Below are positions 18,782 through 27,553 of a stretch of DNA of 64,000 nucleotides, piece after piece (within the stretch, counting starts at the first letter, position 1; the number at the start of each line of letters is the position of its first letter). The notes below the pieces were generated by a model, which had not been told where the DNA came from, did no database searches, and worked only from the letters and a program-made list of their open reading frames with translations. Origin of the DNA: CAZMSD01 sp964568855 (GTDB taxonomy: Bacteria > CAIWAD01). The DNA lies in assembly GCA_964568855.1 (NCBI GenBank), contig CAZMSD010000009.1, positions 1-64,000 of the forward strand. Direction: 5' to 3'. A program made the position numbers and the translations under genes.

Positions 18782-20857
18782 ATGAAGAGAAACCCCGGTC
18801 GGCGGTCCATGATGAACTCGATCCGGGAACGCGCCCGCGCTCTTAGCTGGACAGCGCTGGTGTGCATCCCGGCGGTTTGCGGCTCCTCGCGCGCAGCCCT
18901 GATCACCTTCCGCGTGCAGATGGATGTCCAGGCGGGCTACGGTCTCTTCGATCCGGGGCAGGACAGCCTGGCGCTCCGTGGAAGCTTCAACGGCTGGTCC
19001 GGCAACGCGGCCATGCTGCTCGATCCGGACGAAGACCTGCTCTACGAGACGGACCTGGAACTCTCGCCCGGCGGCTACGAGTACAAGTACCTGATCCAGC
19101 TCCAGGGCGGGGGCGAGATCTGGGAATCCGGCATTCCCAACCGGGTCCTGCAGGCGGGCGGCCAGGACCAGGTCCTGGACCCGGTGTGGTTCAACGACGA
19201 CCAGACCGTGCCTCTGCAGCCCCGGCCCGTGGAGGTCAAGTTCACCGTGGACCTGCGCCAGCAGATCGAACGCGGCGAATTCCTGCCCGGCCCGGACCAG
19301 GTGGTGGCGCTGGGCAGCGCGGAGGAGCTGGGCTTCTGGGCGCCGCCCGTTCCATTCCTGGCCGCGGAGGATTCCGGCACCTGCTACAGCGGCTGGATCC
19401 CCTTCGACAGTCTCTCCAACTATCCAGTGTATTACAAGTTCGTGATCCTCCAGGACGGCGATCCCGGCCAGCTGCTGTGGGAAAATGGATCAGACCGCGA
19501 GTTCACGATCGACGGATCCGAGGCGGACGAGCTGCCGCCTCCCCTGGGCAACGGCTATGCCGAGTATTACACGCCGGTCGTCTACTTCGACCACGAAGAG
19601 GGCTGGAGTCCTCAGACCCTGCTCGCCGGGGCCGACCTCTCGCACCTGCCCTACCTGGAGTCACTGGGGCTCGAGTTCACGGTGGACGGAACGCCGGTAC
19701 CCGCGCTGCCGCTATTCCACGAGCGCGGCTGCCGGATCCTGCGCCTGCGCCTGTGGCACAGTCCGGCGGAACCCTGGCAGGGGCTGGATTCCACGCTGGC
19801 CCACGCCCAGCGGGCCCTGGCGGAAGGCTTCCGCCTGATGCTCGATCTCCACTACTCGGACACCTGGGCCGATCCCGGGCACCAGACTCCGCCCGCCGCC
19901 TGGGAGGGGCTGGACGTGAACGCCCTGGCGGACTCGGTCAATAATTACACGAACTACGTGATACGCCGCTTCCGTGACGGCGGCGCGCTGCCGGACTATG
20001 TCCAGATCGGCAACGAGATCGACGGCGGAATGCTCTGGAACACCGGCCGCGTGGGCGGCGAATGGGACACGCCCCAGCAATGGCAGCAACTGGTGCAGCT
20101 GCTTGGCGCAGGCGTGGCGGGCGTCCGCGACAGCCTCGCGGCGGGAGAGTGCCCGCAGATCCTGCTGCACATCTCGCCCGGCGGGAACAACGGCGCCTGC
20201 CGCTGGTTCTTCGACGGCCTGGCGCAGCACGGCGGCGTGGATTTCGAGGCCATCGGGCTATCCTACTATCCCTGGTGGCACGGCAGCCTCGAAGATCTGT
20301 CCTACAACCTGGAGGACCTGGCTCCGCGTTACGGGAAACCTCTGCACCTGGTGGAGACGGCCTACCCCTGGACGCTGGAGAATTTCGACGGCACGAACAA
20401 CTTCGTCTGGAACGAGGACCAGCTGCCGGACGAATTCCCGCCCACGCCCGATGGCCAGCTTGCTTTCCTGCGCCACCTGCAGTCCCTGCTGGAGGATCAC
20501 CCTGAGGGCGCGGTGCGGAGCCTGCTCTACTGGGAGCCGGACCGGATCGCCTGGCCGGGGAGCCACGGTACCCCGGTGGAAAACCTGGCCCTGTTCGATT
20601 CCGACGCCGAGGCACTGCCCGGACTGGATTTCCCGCTGGCGGGCATACCTGGGGCGCCCCTGATCGGCATTCGGCTGGTGGGCGGATCGCAAATCGCCGT
20701 CGAATGGGATCCCGAGCCGGGAGCGGCCGCCTACCGCGTGGAACGGGCCCCAGAAGCCGCAGGTCCCTGGACGGCAGTGGACGAAACGGAGAACTGCGAA
20801 TGGACCGGGCAGGCGGCGGGAAGCCGGGCCTTCTACCGCGTGCGGTCCCTGGATTGA
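18782..20857 (+). CDS. Secreted GH53 endo-beta-1,4-galactanase with N-terminal beta-sandwich modules
   Basis: Cleaves beta-1,4-galactan side chains of pectin outside the cell. Residues 1-40 form a signal peptide (SWTALVCIPAVCGSSRA). Two modules of about 100 residues follow (FRVQMDVQAGYG...LALRGSFNGW; VKFTVDLRQQIERGEF...VALGSAEELGFW), like CBM20/48-type or glycogen-binding sandwiches. The GH53 domain starts at about residue 280 (LAGADLSHLPYLESLG). It shows MLDLHYSDTWADPGHQ, the acid/base Glu412 in IGNEIDGG and the nucleophile Glu525 in VETAYPW. A fibronectin-type end (ISVEWD-like QIAVEWDPEPGAAAYRVER) closes the 691 residues. A CGTGATAC word in the enzyme domain encodes V-I-R with the rare ATA codon. 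Confidence 0.92.
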   Translation: MKRNPGRRSMMNSIRERARALSWTALVCIPAVCGSSRAALITFRVQMDVQAGYGLFDPGQDSLALRGSFNGWSGNAAMLLDPDEDLLYETDLELSPGGYEYKYLIQLQGGGEIWESGIPNRVLQAGGQDQVLDPVWFNDDQTVPLQPRPVEVKFTVDLRQQIERGEFLPGPDQVVALGSAEELGFWAPPVPFLAAEDSGTCYSGWIPFDSLSNYPVYYKFVILQDGDPGQLLWENGSDREFTIDGSEADELPPPLGNGYAEYYTPVVYFDHEEGWSPQTLLAGADLSHLPYLESLGLEFTVDGTPVPALPLFHERGCRILRLRLWHSPAEPWQGLDSTLAHAQRALAEGFRLMLDLHYSDTWADPGHQTPPAAWEGLDVNALADSVNNYTNYVIRRFRDGGALPDYVQIGNEIDGGMLWNTGRVGGEWDTPQQWQQLVQLLGAGVAGVRDSLAAGECPQILLHISPGGNNGACRWFFDGLAQHGGVDFEAIGLSYYPWWHGSLEDLSYNLEDLAPRYGKPLHLVETAYPWTLENFDGTNNFVWNEDQLPDEFPPTPDGQLAFLRHLQSLLEDHPEGAVRSLLYWEPDRIAWPGSHGTPVENLALFDSDAEALPGLDFPLAGIPGAPLIGIRLVGGSQIAVEWDPEPGAAAYRVERAPEAAGPWTAVDETENCEWTGQAAGSRAFYRVRSLD

Positions 20858-20886
20858 GATACAGGCCCGAAGCTGAACGGAGTCCA

Positions 20887-21219
20887 ATGGAACGGGAACA
20901 ACTGCTGGGCTGCCTGCTGGACAGCCTCAAGGATCCGCTGCTCTACGCGGACGGGGAACATGTCATCCGCTACATGAACGCCGCGGCGGTGGAGCATTTC
21001 GACGAGGGCGCGGACCTGCTGGGCCGCTCGCTTTTAGACTGCCACAACCCTGATTCGGTGCGCAAGATCCACGAGGTCTACGAGGCGCTCGAGGCCGGCG
21101 AGGCGGAACGGCTGATCTCGGAGGATCCGCACCGCCGCATCTACATGCGGGCCGTGCGCGATTCCTCGGGCAGGCTGCTGGGCTACTACGAGCGCTACGA
21201 GCTCTGCACCGGTCGCTGA
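20887..21219 (+). CDS. Stand-alone PAS-domain protein
   Basis: A 110-residue single PAS domain: LLDSLKDPLLYADGEHVIRYMNAAAVEHF, then LLGRSLLDCHNPDSVRKIHEVYEAL and a beta-hairpin end MRAVRDSSGRLLGYYERYE. The CHNP motif is found in PAS domains of DUF438-type proteins and may mark a heme or cofactor site. No output domain is attached, so it would have to act through a partner. ATG 20887 has CGGAG upstream. Confidence 0.75.
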   Translation: MEREQLLGCLLDSLKDPLLYADGEHVIRYMNAAAVEHFDEGADLLGRSLLDCHNPDSVRKIHEVYEALEAGEAERLISEDPHRRIYMRAVRDSSGRLLGYYERYELCTGR

Positions 21220-21341
21220 AGGCGGTCCGGCCGGTCCGAGCTGAGACTCGATCCTGCGCGGCGGCCGCGGCGCAGCGAAAGGGGCTGAAGCGATCCGATG
21301 GCGTGAAACTCTGTCCGAAGATCACCCTCGAAGGCACCCGG

Positions 21342-21587
21342 ATGACCCTCAAGACCGAAATCGCCTTCGCCACGGCCCGCGCAAAGCGCATCGGGATCTC
21401 AGGGAAACCGGAACAATACGACGACCTGGGGCTGTTGATCGAGGAGCAGGCCCAATTTCGCGAATTGGCGGAGAGGTCGAACCTGCAGCACCTGGAAGTG
21501 GATGTATCAAGTGGAAATGTGGCCGCCGCCGCGGATGAAATCGCCGACTGGCTGGAGCGGACGGGCGGTTTGGGAAGCCCGGAATAG
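21342..21587 (+). CDS. Small protein of unknown function
   Basis: An 81-residue product (from ATG 21342; an in-frame GTG at 21303 would add 13). ARAKRIGISGKPEQYDDLG and a helical C-terminus (AAAADEIADWLERTGGLG) can be read. The PxQYDDLxLIxEE pattern is loosely like the C-terminal part of P-loop kinase or PPSR-type proteins, so this may be a fragment of a longer protein. An intrinsic terminator follows two bases after the stop, which supports it being transcribed. Function not recognised. Confidence 0.45.
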   Translation: MTLKTEIAFATARAKRIGISGKPEQYDDLGLLIEEQAQFRELAERSNLQHLEVDVSSGNVAAAADEIADWLERTGGLGSPE

Positions 21588-21588
21588 C

Positions 21589-21620
21589 CCTTGCTACTCA
21601 GCTGCAAGGTTTGTATTTAT
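21589..21620 (+). terminator. Intrinsic terminator
   Basis: CCTTGC (21589-21594) pairs exactly with GCAAGG (21604-21609) around a nine-base loop, and is followed by the T-rich run TTTGTATTTAT. It starts two bases after the stop of the preceding small gene. Confidence 0.7.
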
Positions 21621-21847
21621 AAAGCATTGGTTCATGGATTCGTCGGTTTTCCGTTCCTGCGGTGCAATCATATGACACTGCATGCGACGTGCGAATTATG
21701 CGGTTGATGGCGGCTGACCTTTAACGTTCCCTGGAAAACCCGGTAAGGGTACAACCCGGCTGGCGGCCCTTCGGAAAACCGAGCCACACACCCAATCTGT
21801 CTGAACCAGAACCGACGCCCGGTGCCATGCATCGAATGGGGGATTCC

Positions 21848-21875
21848 GGCGCGAGGATCTTCGGATCTTCACGCC
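21848..21875 (+). promoter_or_regulatory. Stem-loop with UUCG tetraloop in the long leader of the KamA-type gene
   Basis: GGCG (21848-21851) pairs with CGCC (21872-21875). After one mismatch, GAGGATC (21853-21859) pairs with GATCTTC (21864-21870) with one G-U pair, closing on C(UUCG)G. It lies 130 bases before ATG 22006. The rest of the 418-base gap (21588-22005) holds the terminator listed above, a lower-GC stretch (21600-21720) that could carry the promoter, and no convincing gene. Confidence 0.45.
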
Positions 21876-22005
21876 GCGCAAGCCTGGAGACGGGATGTCC
21901 ATGCCGGGAGAAATACGTCGTCCGTTCGCCGGGGAGCGGGGGATGCTTGCGGGCCAGTCTGCCGATCGAAGAATTGCGGGGCCGCTGCGCTCCGGGGGAG
22001 CTGCC

Positions 22006-23388
22006 ATGATTCTGCCCATTACTGATCCTGCCCTTCAGGCCGGGGAAAGATCCGGATATCGCAGCTATAACTTGAATAATTTCAAAGAATTGCCTTTCGC
22101 CAGGCACCTGGACCGGGAACAGCTCTTCGCCATCGAGGTGGTCTCCAAGGTCCTGCCCTTCCGCGCCAACAACTACGTGGTGGAGGAATTGATCGACTGG
22201 GGACGCGTGCCCGACGACGCCGTCTTCAAGATGATCTTTCCTCAGCAGGATATGCTAGAGCCGGAGCATTTTCAACGCATCGCCGCCCTCCTGAGCTGCG
22301 GGGCGAATGAAGAACGGATCCGCGCGGAGGCGGAGCGCATCCGGGAAGAGCTGCATCCTCTGCCGGCGGGCCAAGCGCGAAACCGACCCATCCTGGGCGA
22401 CCAGGTCCTGCAGGGCATGCAGCACAAGTACCGCGAGACCGTGCTCTTCTTCCCCAGCCAGGCCCAGACCTGCCATGCCTTCTGCACCTTCTGCTTCCGC
22501 TGGTCCCAGTTCGTGGGCCGGGAGGAGCAGCGCTTCGCCATGCGCGAGGGCGAGTTGCTGGTGGAGTACCTGCGCGGCCATCCCGATGTGAGCGACGTCC
22601 TGATCACCGGCGGCGATCCGATGATCATGAAGGCCGGAACGCTGGCATCCTACCTGGACCTGCTGCTCGAGGCCGACCTGCCCAACCTGAACACCATCCG
22701 GCTGGGCACCAAGTCACTGAGTTACTGGCCTTACCGCTTCCTCAGCGATCCCGACTCGGAGGACCTGCTGGCCCTCTTCCGGCGAGTCACCCGCAGCGGC
22801 CGGCACCTGGCCCTGATGGCGCATTTCAATCATCCCCAGGAATTAAGGACGCTGGCCCTGCGCCAGGCCGTCGAACGGATCCAGTCCACCGGCGCTCAGA
22901 TCCGCACCCAGTCCCCCCTGCTGGCGCAGATCAACGACCAGCCCCGGATCTGGGAGGAACTGTGGCGAGAACAGGTGCGCCTGGGCTGCGTGCCCTATTA
23001 CATGTTCGTGGAGCGCAACACGGGCGCCCAGCGTTACTTCAAGGTACCCCTGGTGCGGGCCTGGGAAATCTTCGGCGGGGCCTATCGCCGGGTCAGCGGA
23101 ATCGCCCGGACGGTTCGCGGCCCTTCCATGTCGGCCGATCCCGGCAAGGTCCAGGTTCTGGGAGTAAGTGAGATCGGCGGCGAGCGGGTGATCGCGCTGC
23201 AGTTCCTGCAGGGCAGGGATCCGGAATGGGTGGCCAGACCCTTCTTCGCCCGCTACAGCGAAACCGCCGCCTGGCTCGACGAACTCGAACCGGCATTCGG
23301 TGAGGAGTGTTTCTTTTTCGAGCAGAGTATGCGGCCACTGGCCGAGGTGGAGCATGAATTCCCGCTGTTCAGTCCCCGGGTGGACTAG
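22006..23388 (+). CDS. KamA-family radical SAM protein (lysine 2,3-aminomutase-like)
   Basis: A 460-residue homologue of lysine 2,3-aminomutase, which moves an amino group using SAM, a 4Fe-4S cluster and PLP. CHAFCTFCFRW is the CxxxCxxC cluster motif; VLITGGDPMIM is the GGDP SAM motif. The conserved RLGTKSLSYWPYR barrel segment and SADPGKVQVLG, where the PLP-binding Lys would be, are present. The substrate may not be lysine: this longer subgroup has an N-terminal 100 residues of its own (LPFARHLDREQLFAIEVVSKVLPFRANNYV). ATG 22006 follows GGGGGAG. The unusually long leader suggests regulation at the RNA level. Confidence 0.85.
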   Translation: MILPITDPALQAGERSGYRSYNLNNFKELPFARHLDREQLFAIEVVSKVLPFRANNYVVEELIDWGRVPDDAVFKMIFPQQDMLEPEHFQRIAALLSCGANEERIRAEAERIREELHPLPAGQARNRPILGDQVLQGMQHKYRETVLFFPSQAQTCHAFCTFCFRWSQFVGREEQRFAMREGELLVEYLRGHPDVSDVLITGGDPMIMKAGTLASYLDLLLEADLPNLNTIRLGTKSLSYWPYRFLSDPDSEDLLALFRRVTRSGRHLALMAHFNHPQELRTLALRQAVERIQSTGAQIRTQSPLLAQINDQPRIWEELWREQVRLGCVPYYMFVERNTGAQRYFKVPLVRAWEIFGGAYRRVSGIARTVRGPSMSADPGKVQVLGVSEIGGERVIALQFLQGRDPEWVARPFFARYSETAAWLDELEPAFGEECFFFEQSMRPLAEVEHEFPLFSPRVD

Positions 23389-23396
23389 GCCCTAAC

Positions 23397-23492
23397 TCAG
23401 AACAAGGCGATCATGCCCATCAGGACCAGCAGAAATACGGGGGAACCGATCACCAGGTTCAGCGCGCGTAGCATGTATCTTCCAGCCAACAT
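23397..23492 (-). CDS. Small membrane protein, 31 residues
   Basis: Reading MLAGRYMLRALNLVIGSPVF then LLVLMGMIALF. A short positively charged N-terminus (two Arg) precedes one hydrophobic segment of about 20 residues, the shape of a single-pass small membrane protein. AAGGAG lies six bases before the ATG, a strong ribosome site. It converges on the KamA-type gene, whose stop is nine bases away. No homologue recognised; such proteins often modulate a larger membrane partner or are type I toxins. Confidence 0.55.
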   Translation of the reverse strand: MLAGRYMLRALNLVIGSPVFLLVLMGMIALF

Positions 23493-23623
23493 CTTGAACT
23501 CCTTGCCGATTTTGCCCGGTTCTTCCGGGATCCGCCACAGGTGGATGCAAGCAGCGCGCCAAGTTTCTCTCGGGATCCAACTTTGATAAATAAGTAGTTA
23601 GCGACCGTGATCCCCGTCACGTA

Positions 23624-23651
23624 TGGTTGAATTAGACCAGTAATTCAACCA
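23624..23651. promoter_or_regulatory. Perfect 11-bp AT-rich inverted repeat (operator-like)
   Basis: TGGTTGAATTA (23624-23634) and TAATTCAACCA (23641-23651) are exact reverse complements with a six-base spacer GACCAG. It lies in the 292-bp gap between the 31-residue membrane protein (- strand) and the DinB gene (+ strand). The low GC against a GC-rich background and lack of T-runs favour a regulator site for one or both divergent genes over a terminator. Otherwise the gap holds only AT-rich promoter-like DNA (about 23580-23600). Confidence 0.5.
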
Positions 23652-23784
23652 CAATCCGACACTTGCACAAAGGTGCATACGAGCATATGCTCCGGGAATC
23701 AGGGCTCCGGCGCTTGGACTTGCGCCGGTTGAATCCTGCCTGGATGCGGCTCCGCGTGAGTTCTTCAGTCTCCGAGGAGGATGA

Positions 23785-24312
23785 ATGGCCGCTCGCAGGC
23801 ACCTGGTCTGCGCACTGGAAGATGGGATCGAAGAGCAGGTCTCGCTGGCGCTGTGGATGCTGCAGGAATCGCGTCGGCGCACGGTGCAGGCTCTTGAAGG
23901 CCTGGATGAGCTGCTGCTCGACTGGCGCCCTGATCGAGGCGCCAATTCCATCGCCGCGCTCTTGTACCACATCGCCGCCATCGAGATGGACTGGCTCTAT
24001 TGCGAAGTTCTAGAGCGGGAAGTCCCCGAGGAAGTGCTCGAGCAATTCCCCTGGGACGTGCGTGACGGGCGGGGCAGGCTTTCGCAGGCGGTTGGCCGGA
24101 GCCTGACGGAGCACCTCGGGCTGCTCGACCGCACTCGATCGCTGACCATGCGTCACCTGCGCGAACTGGAGTCCGGGGAATGGCACCGCCCGAGAGTGCT
24201 GGAGTCCTATCGGGTGAGCCCCTGCTGGGTCGTGATGCACCTGGCCCAGCACGAGGCGGAACACCGCGGGCAGATCCGTCAGATCCGGTTGGCGACCGAG
24301 ACTGCCAACTGA
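23785..24312 (+). CDS. DinB-family protein (paralogue 4)
   Basis: A 175-residue four-helix bundle: NSIAALLYHIAAIEMDWLY gives the first conserved His and VSPCWVVMHLAQHEAEHRGQIRQIR the second and third, the classical DinB metal triad. GAGGAGG stands four bases before ATG 23782/ATGAATG, so the start could also be one codon pattern away; 23785 is the in-frame ATG. Next gene (acetyltransferase) begins 35 bp downstream. Confidence 0.78.
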   Translation: MAARRHLVCALEDGIEEQVSLALWMLQESRRRTVQALEGLDELLLDWRPDRGANSIAALLYHIAAIEMDWLYCEVLEREVPEEVLEQFPWDVRDGRGRLSQAVGRSLTEHLGLLDRTRSLTMRHLRELESGEWHRPRVLESYRVSPCWVVMHLAQHEAEHRGQIRQIRLATETAN

Positions 24313-24346
24313 ACCATCATATAGCTTTGCACGGGAGGCGGGAAAG

Positions 24347-25576
24347 ATGTGCGTCCGCGACTACGATCATGCACGCGACCGGGATGACGTCCACCGGATC
24401 TGGCGGGAGATCGGCTGGATCAGCGAGGACCGGCACGAAGCGCCCATGGACGTGTTTCTCGGCTGCTGCAAGGGGGTGGTGGCCGAAGTCGAGGGAAGCG
24501 TCGAATGCGTGGCGGGTACCATGCCCGCCAGTTTTCGCTACCTGGACGAAGAACTGTCCCTGTCGGCGGTTATGGGAGTGACCACCAGCCGCGTGGCCCG
24601 GAAACTGGGTCTGGCGCGCCGCCTCACGGCGGAGGTGATCGCCCGCGACGCGCGGGACGGCGCCCTGCTCAGCGCTCTGGGCGTCTTCGACCAGGGGTTC
24701 TACGACCAGCTGGGCTACGGCACGGGACCCTACGTACACCTGGTCTCCTTCGATCCGGCGCGGCTCAAGGTGCGAAGCAAGTTCCGGGTACCGCAGAGAC
24801 TCGGCGTGGACGACTGGGAACAGATCCACCGGGCGCTGCTGAAACGCGCCAGGTATCACGGCTCATGCAACATCCTGCCGCCCGGATTCACGCGCGCTGA
24901 ATTGCAGTGGTCCGAGAAGGATTTCGGCCTGGGCTACCGGGATCCTGATACCGGGGAGTTGACGCATTTCATCTGGGGCAGCGCCAAGGGCGAAAACGGC
25001 CCTTATCGGATTTCGTTCATAGCCTTCAGAAACCGGGATCAGTTTCTCGAACTGACGGCCCTGCTGCGAAGCCTCGGCGACCAGGTGCACATGATCCGCA
25101 TCAAGGAGCCGCCGCAGGTCCAGTTCCAGGACCTGCTGGACGAGCCCTTCCGCACGCGCAACGTAACACGCCGCTCCGAATTCGAAACCACATGCACCGC
25201 CCTGGCCTACTGGCAGCTCAGGATCTGCGACCTGCCCGGCTGCCTGGAGCGGACCCATATTCCGGGCGGGGACCTGCGCTTCAACCTGCGACTCGCGGAC
25301 CCGGTGGAGTCCTTCCTGCCGGAGGACTCGGACTGGCGGGGCATCTCCGGCGAGTACGCGGTGCGGCTGGGGCCAGAGTCCTCGGCGGAGCGAGAGGCGG
25401 CCCCGGGACTGATGACGCTTAACGCCACGGTGGGGGCCTTCACGCGCCTGTGGATGGGAGCCCGCTCGGCGTCCAGCCTGTGTTACACGAACGAGCTGGA
25501 AGGCCCGGACGAGCTGATCGCCGCCCTGGACGAAACCCTGCTTCTTCCCACGCCGAACCTGGACTGGGATTTCTAA
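24347..25576 (+). CDS. Eis-like GNAT acetyltransferase
   Basis: A 409-residue acetyltransferase of the Eis/enhanced-intracellular-survival type, with two GNAT-like lobes and a C-terminal SCP2-like lobe. LSAVMGVTTSRVARKLGLARRLTAEVI is the acetyl-CoA site with R-x-x-G-x-A/G. LGVFDQGFYDQLGYGTG is the C-terminal strand of lobe 1, and LADPVESFLPEDSDWRG plus LTLNATVGAFTRLWMGARSAS the SCP2-like part. Eis proteins acetylate aminoglycosides and other amines; the natural substrate here is unknown. The downstream phzF-like gene starts 16 bp after the stop. Confidence 0.85.
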   Translation: MCVRDYDHARDRDDVHRIWREIGWISEDRHEAPMDVFLGCCKGVVAEVEGSVECVAGTMPASFRYLDEELSLSAVMGVTTSRVARKLGLARRLTAEVIARDARDGALLSALGVFDQGFYDQLGYGTGPYVHLVSFDPARLKVRSKFRVPQRLGVDDWEQIHRALLKRARYHGSCNILPPGFTRAELQWSEKDFGLGYRDPDTGELTHFIWGSAKGENGPYRISFIAFRNRDQFLELTALLRSLGDQVHMIRIKEPPQVQFQDLLDEPFRTRNVTRRSEFETTCTALAYWQLRICDLPGCLERTHIPGGDLRFNLRLADPVESFLPEDSDWRGISGEYAVRLGPESSAEREAAPGLMTLNATVGAFTRLWMGARSASSLCYTNELEGPDELIAALDETLLLPTPNLDWDF

Positions 25577-25591
25577 GCCGAGGAGGTTGCG

Positions 25592-26368
25592 ATGAAGCTG
25601 CCGATCTATCAAGTGGATGCTTTCACCAGCCGCGTCTTCGCGGGGAATCCCGCCGCGGTGGTCCTGCTGGATGAATGGCCCGTGGACGAGTTGCTGCAGG
25701 CGGTGGCCGCCGAGAACAACCTCTCCGAGACCGGCTTCGTGGTTCCCGGCGTGGAACGCTTCCACATCCGCTGGTTCACTCCCGCGGTGGAAGTGAGTCT
25801 CTGCGGCCACGGAACCCTGGCGGCCTCCTTCGTACTCTTCGCGGAGGGAATGGCCCAGGAGCGGATCCGCTACGAATGCCTGAGCGGCGAGCTCGAGGTC
25901 TGGCGGGAAGAGGATCGCATCTGCATGGACTTCCCCCTGGAGGCGCCGGCTGCGGTTCCCGGGGACACGACCGTTTCGGAAGCACTGGGAGCGGCGCCCC
26001 TCGAGCTGCACGCTTCGCGCTACCTGCTGGCGCTCTTCTCCCGCCAGGAGGATGTCGAGGCGCTGGACCCGGATTTCGACCGGCTCGCGACCCACGAAGC
26101 TTCAGGCCTGATCGTCACCGCGCCGGGCCGGGAGGCGGATTTCGTCTCGCGCTTCTTCTGCCCCAAAATGGGCATCCTGGAGGATCCCGTCACCGGTTCC
26201 GCCCATTGCAGCCTGATACCCTTCTGGGCCGAGCGGCTGGGCAGGAAACGACTCAGAGCCCTGCAGGTCTCCCCACGTGGAGGCGAGCTCTTCTGCGAGG
26301 CCCGGGGCGAGCGTGTGACCATCGCCGGCCGGGCGGTGCAGTACCTGCGGGGTGAAATCACGGTCTAG
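25592..26368 (+). CDS. PhzF-family isomerase
   Basis: A 258-residue PhzF/diaminopimelate-epimerase-fold enzyme. YQVDAFTSRVFAGNPAAVVLL and NNLSETGFVV, with the catalytic Glu in SETGF, are the family signatures, and EVSLCGHGTLAASFVLF and ILEDPVTGSAHCSLIPFW complete the two lobes. PhzF itself isomerises a phenazine precursor; most members act on unknown small molecules. No other phenazine genes are near. AGGAGG precedes the ATG. Size is normal for the family. Confidence 0.92.
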   Translation: MKLPIYQVDAFTSRVFAGNPAAVVLLDEWPVDELLQAVAAENNLSETGFVVPGVERFHIRWFTPAVEVSLCGHGTLAASFVLFAEGMAQERIRYECLSGELEVWREEDRICMDFPLEAPAAVPGDTTVSEALGAAPLELHASRYLLALFSRQEDVEALDPDFDRLATHEASGLIVTAPGREADFVSRFFCPKMGILEDPVTGSAHCSLIPFWAERLGRKRLRALQVSPRGGELFCEARGERVTIAGRAVQYLRGEITV

Positions 26369-26500
26369 CGAACCACATCGAGCCCTGCCGTCTTCAAGTG
26401 GACCGGCAACCGGAGCGCATTGATTCCGCCGACAAGCATGGGTCGGCTAGACCCTGGACACGCCGGCCGTAGTATCCGCTACTGTGTGAACAGGTCCGGT

Positions 26501-27553
26501 ATGAGCATCAAAGTTCTCCTGCTTGCCGACACCCACGTGGGCTTCGACCTGCCCCGCAGGCCCCGGATCAAGCGTCCCCGCCGCGGCGAGGATTTCTACC
26601 GCAACTTCCAACTGGCTCTCGCGCCCGCTCTGCGAGGCGAGGTGGACCTGGTGGTGCATGGCGGAGACCTGCTCTTTCGCAGCCGGGTGCCCGCGGGACT
26701 GGTACAGCTGGCACTTGAGCCACTGTTCCGGGTTGCCGACGCCGGCGTGCCCGTTATGCTGGTGCCGGGCAACCACGAGCGCTCGCGGATTCCCAGGCCG
26801 CTGCTCGCCGGGCATCCAGGGCTGCACATCTTCGACCGGCCCCGGACTTTCCAGTTCAGCATCCGCGGCCTCAGAGTGGCCCTGAGCGGTTTCCCCTACC
26901 ATCCGACGGTTCGCCGGGATTTCGATGCCCTCCTGGCGGCCGCCGACCCGTCCGAGGACGACCACATCCGGTTGATCTGCATGCACCAGGCCGTGGAAGG
27001 GGCCCGGGTTGGAGCCCATGATTTCACTTTCCGCTCCGCTCCCGACGTACTGGCGGGAGCCCGGATTCCCCGGGGCTGGGCCGCCCTGCTCTCCGGGCAC
27101 ATCCACCGCGGGCAGGTGCTCCGCCGGGACCTGGCGGGAAGAGCCCTGGCGGCGCCCGTGATCTACCCGGGAGCGGTGGAGCGCACCTCGTTCACCGAGC
27201 GCGAGGAGCTCAAGGGTTACTATTTGCTGGAATTGATCCCCGATTCCGCTCCCGGGGGCTACCTTAAGGACCTGCGTTTCGTCGAGTTGCCCACCCGCCC
27301 CATGCTGGACCTGAGGGTGGAAGCTACTCCGGGCGGCGCCGCGGGATTCAGCCGCTGGCTCTCCACCCGGCTGGCCGCATCACCGCCCCGGTCCATCGTC
27401 AGAATCCGCTACCCGGCAAGTCTGCCCGAGGACTTGCGGCGGGTGCTCTCATTGCCTCGATTGCGGGCGCTGGCCCCGCAGGATCGGATCGTCGGGGCCT
27501 CGCCGGAAGGCCGGGAGAGCCGATCGGCAAGCGTGAAGGAGTTGCCCTCATGA
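26501..27553 (+). CDS. SbcD/Mre11-like metallophosphoesterase
   Basis: A 350-residue calcineurin-like phosphoesterase. LLADTHVG (D-x-H), VVHGGDLLFRS (GD), LVPGNHERS (GNH), LICMHQAVEG and LLSGHIHRGQ (GHxH) are the five metal-binding motifs of DNA-repair nucleases of the SbcD/YhaO type. No SbcC-like ATPase gene lies next to it; instead the molybdo-enzyme genes follow with a four-base overlap. ATG 26501 was chosen over GTG 26486 because the domain starts at once. Nuclease activity is inferred. Confidence 0.85.
   Translation: MSIKVLLLADTHVGFDLPRRPRIKRPRRGEDFYRNFQLALAPALRGEVDLVVHGGDLLFRSRVPAGLVQLALEPLFRVADAGVPVMLVPGNHERSRIPRPLLAGHPGLHIFDRPRTFQFSIRGLRVALSGFPYHPTVRRDFDALLAAADPSEDDHIRLICMHQAVEGARVGAHDFTFRSAPDVLAGARIPRGWAALLSGHIHRGQVLRRDLAGRALAAPVIYPGAVERTSFTEREELKGYYLLELIPDSAPGGYLKDLRFVELPTRPMLDLRVEATPGGAAGFSRWLSTRLAASPPRSIVRIRYPASLPEDLRRVLSLPRLRALAPQDRIVGASPEGRESRSASVKELPS

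Noticed and set aside
21721..21920. Cobalamin riboswitch before the KamA-type gene
   Set aside because: AAGCCTGGAGACGGG near 21880 resembles the B12 box, but the GCCACTG-like core and matching P1 arms are not visible.
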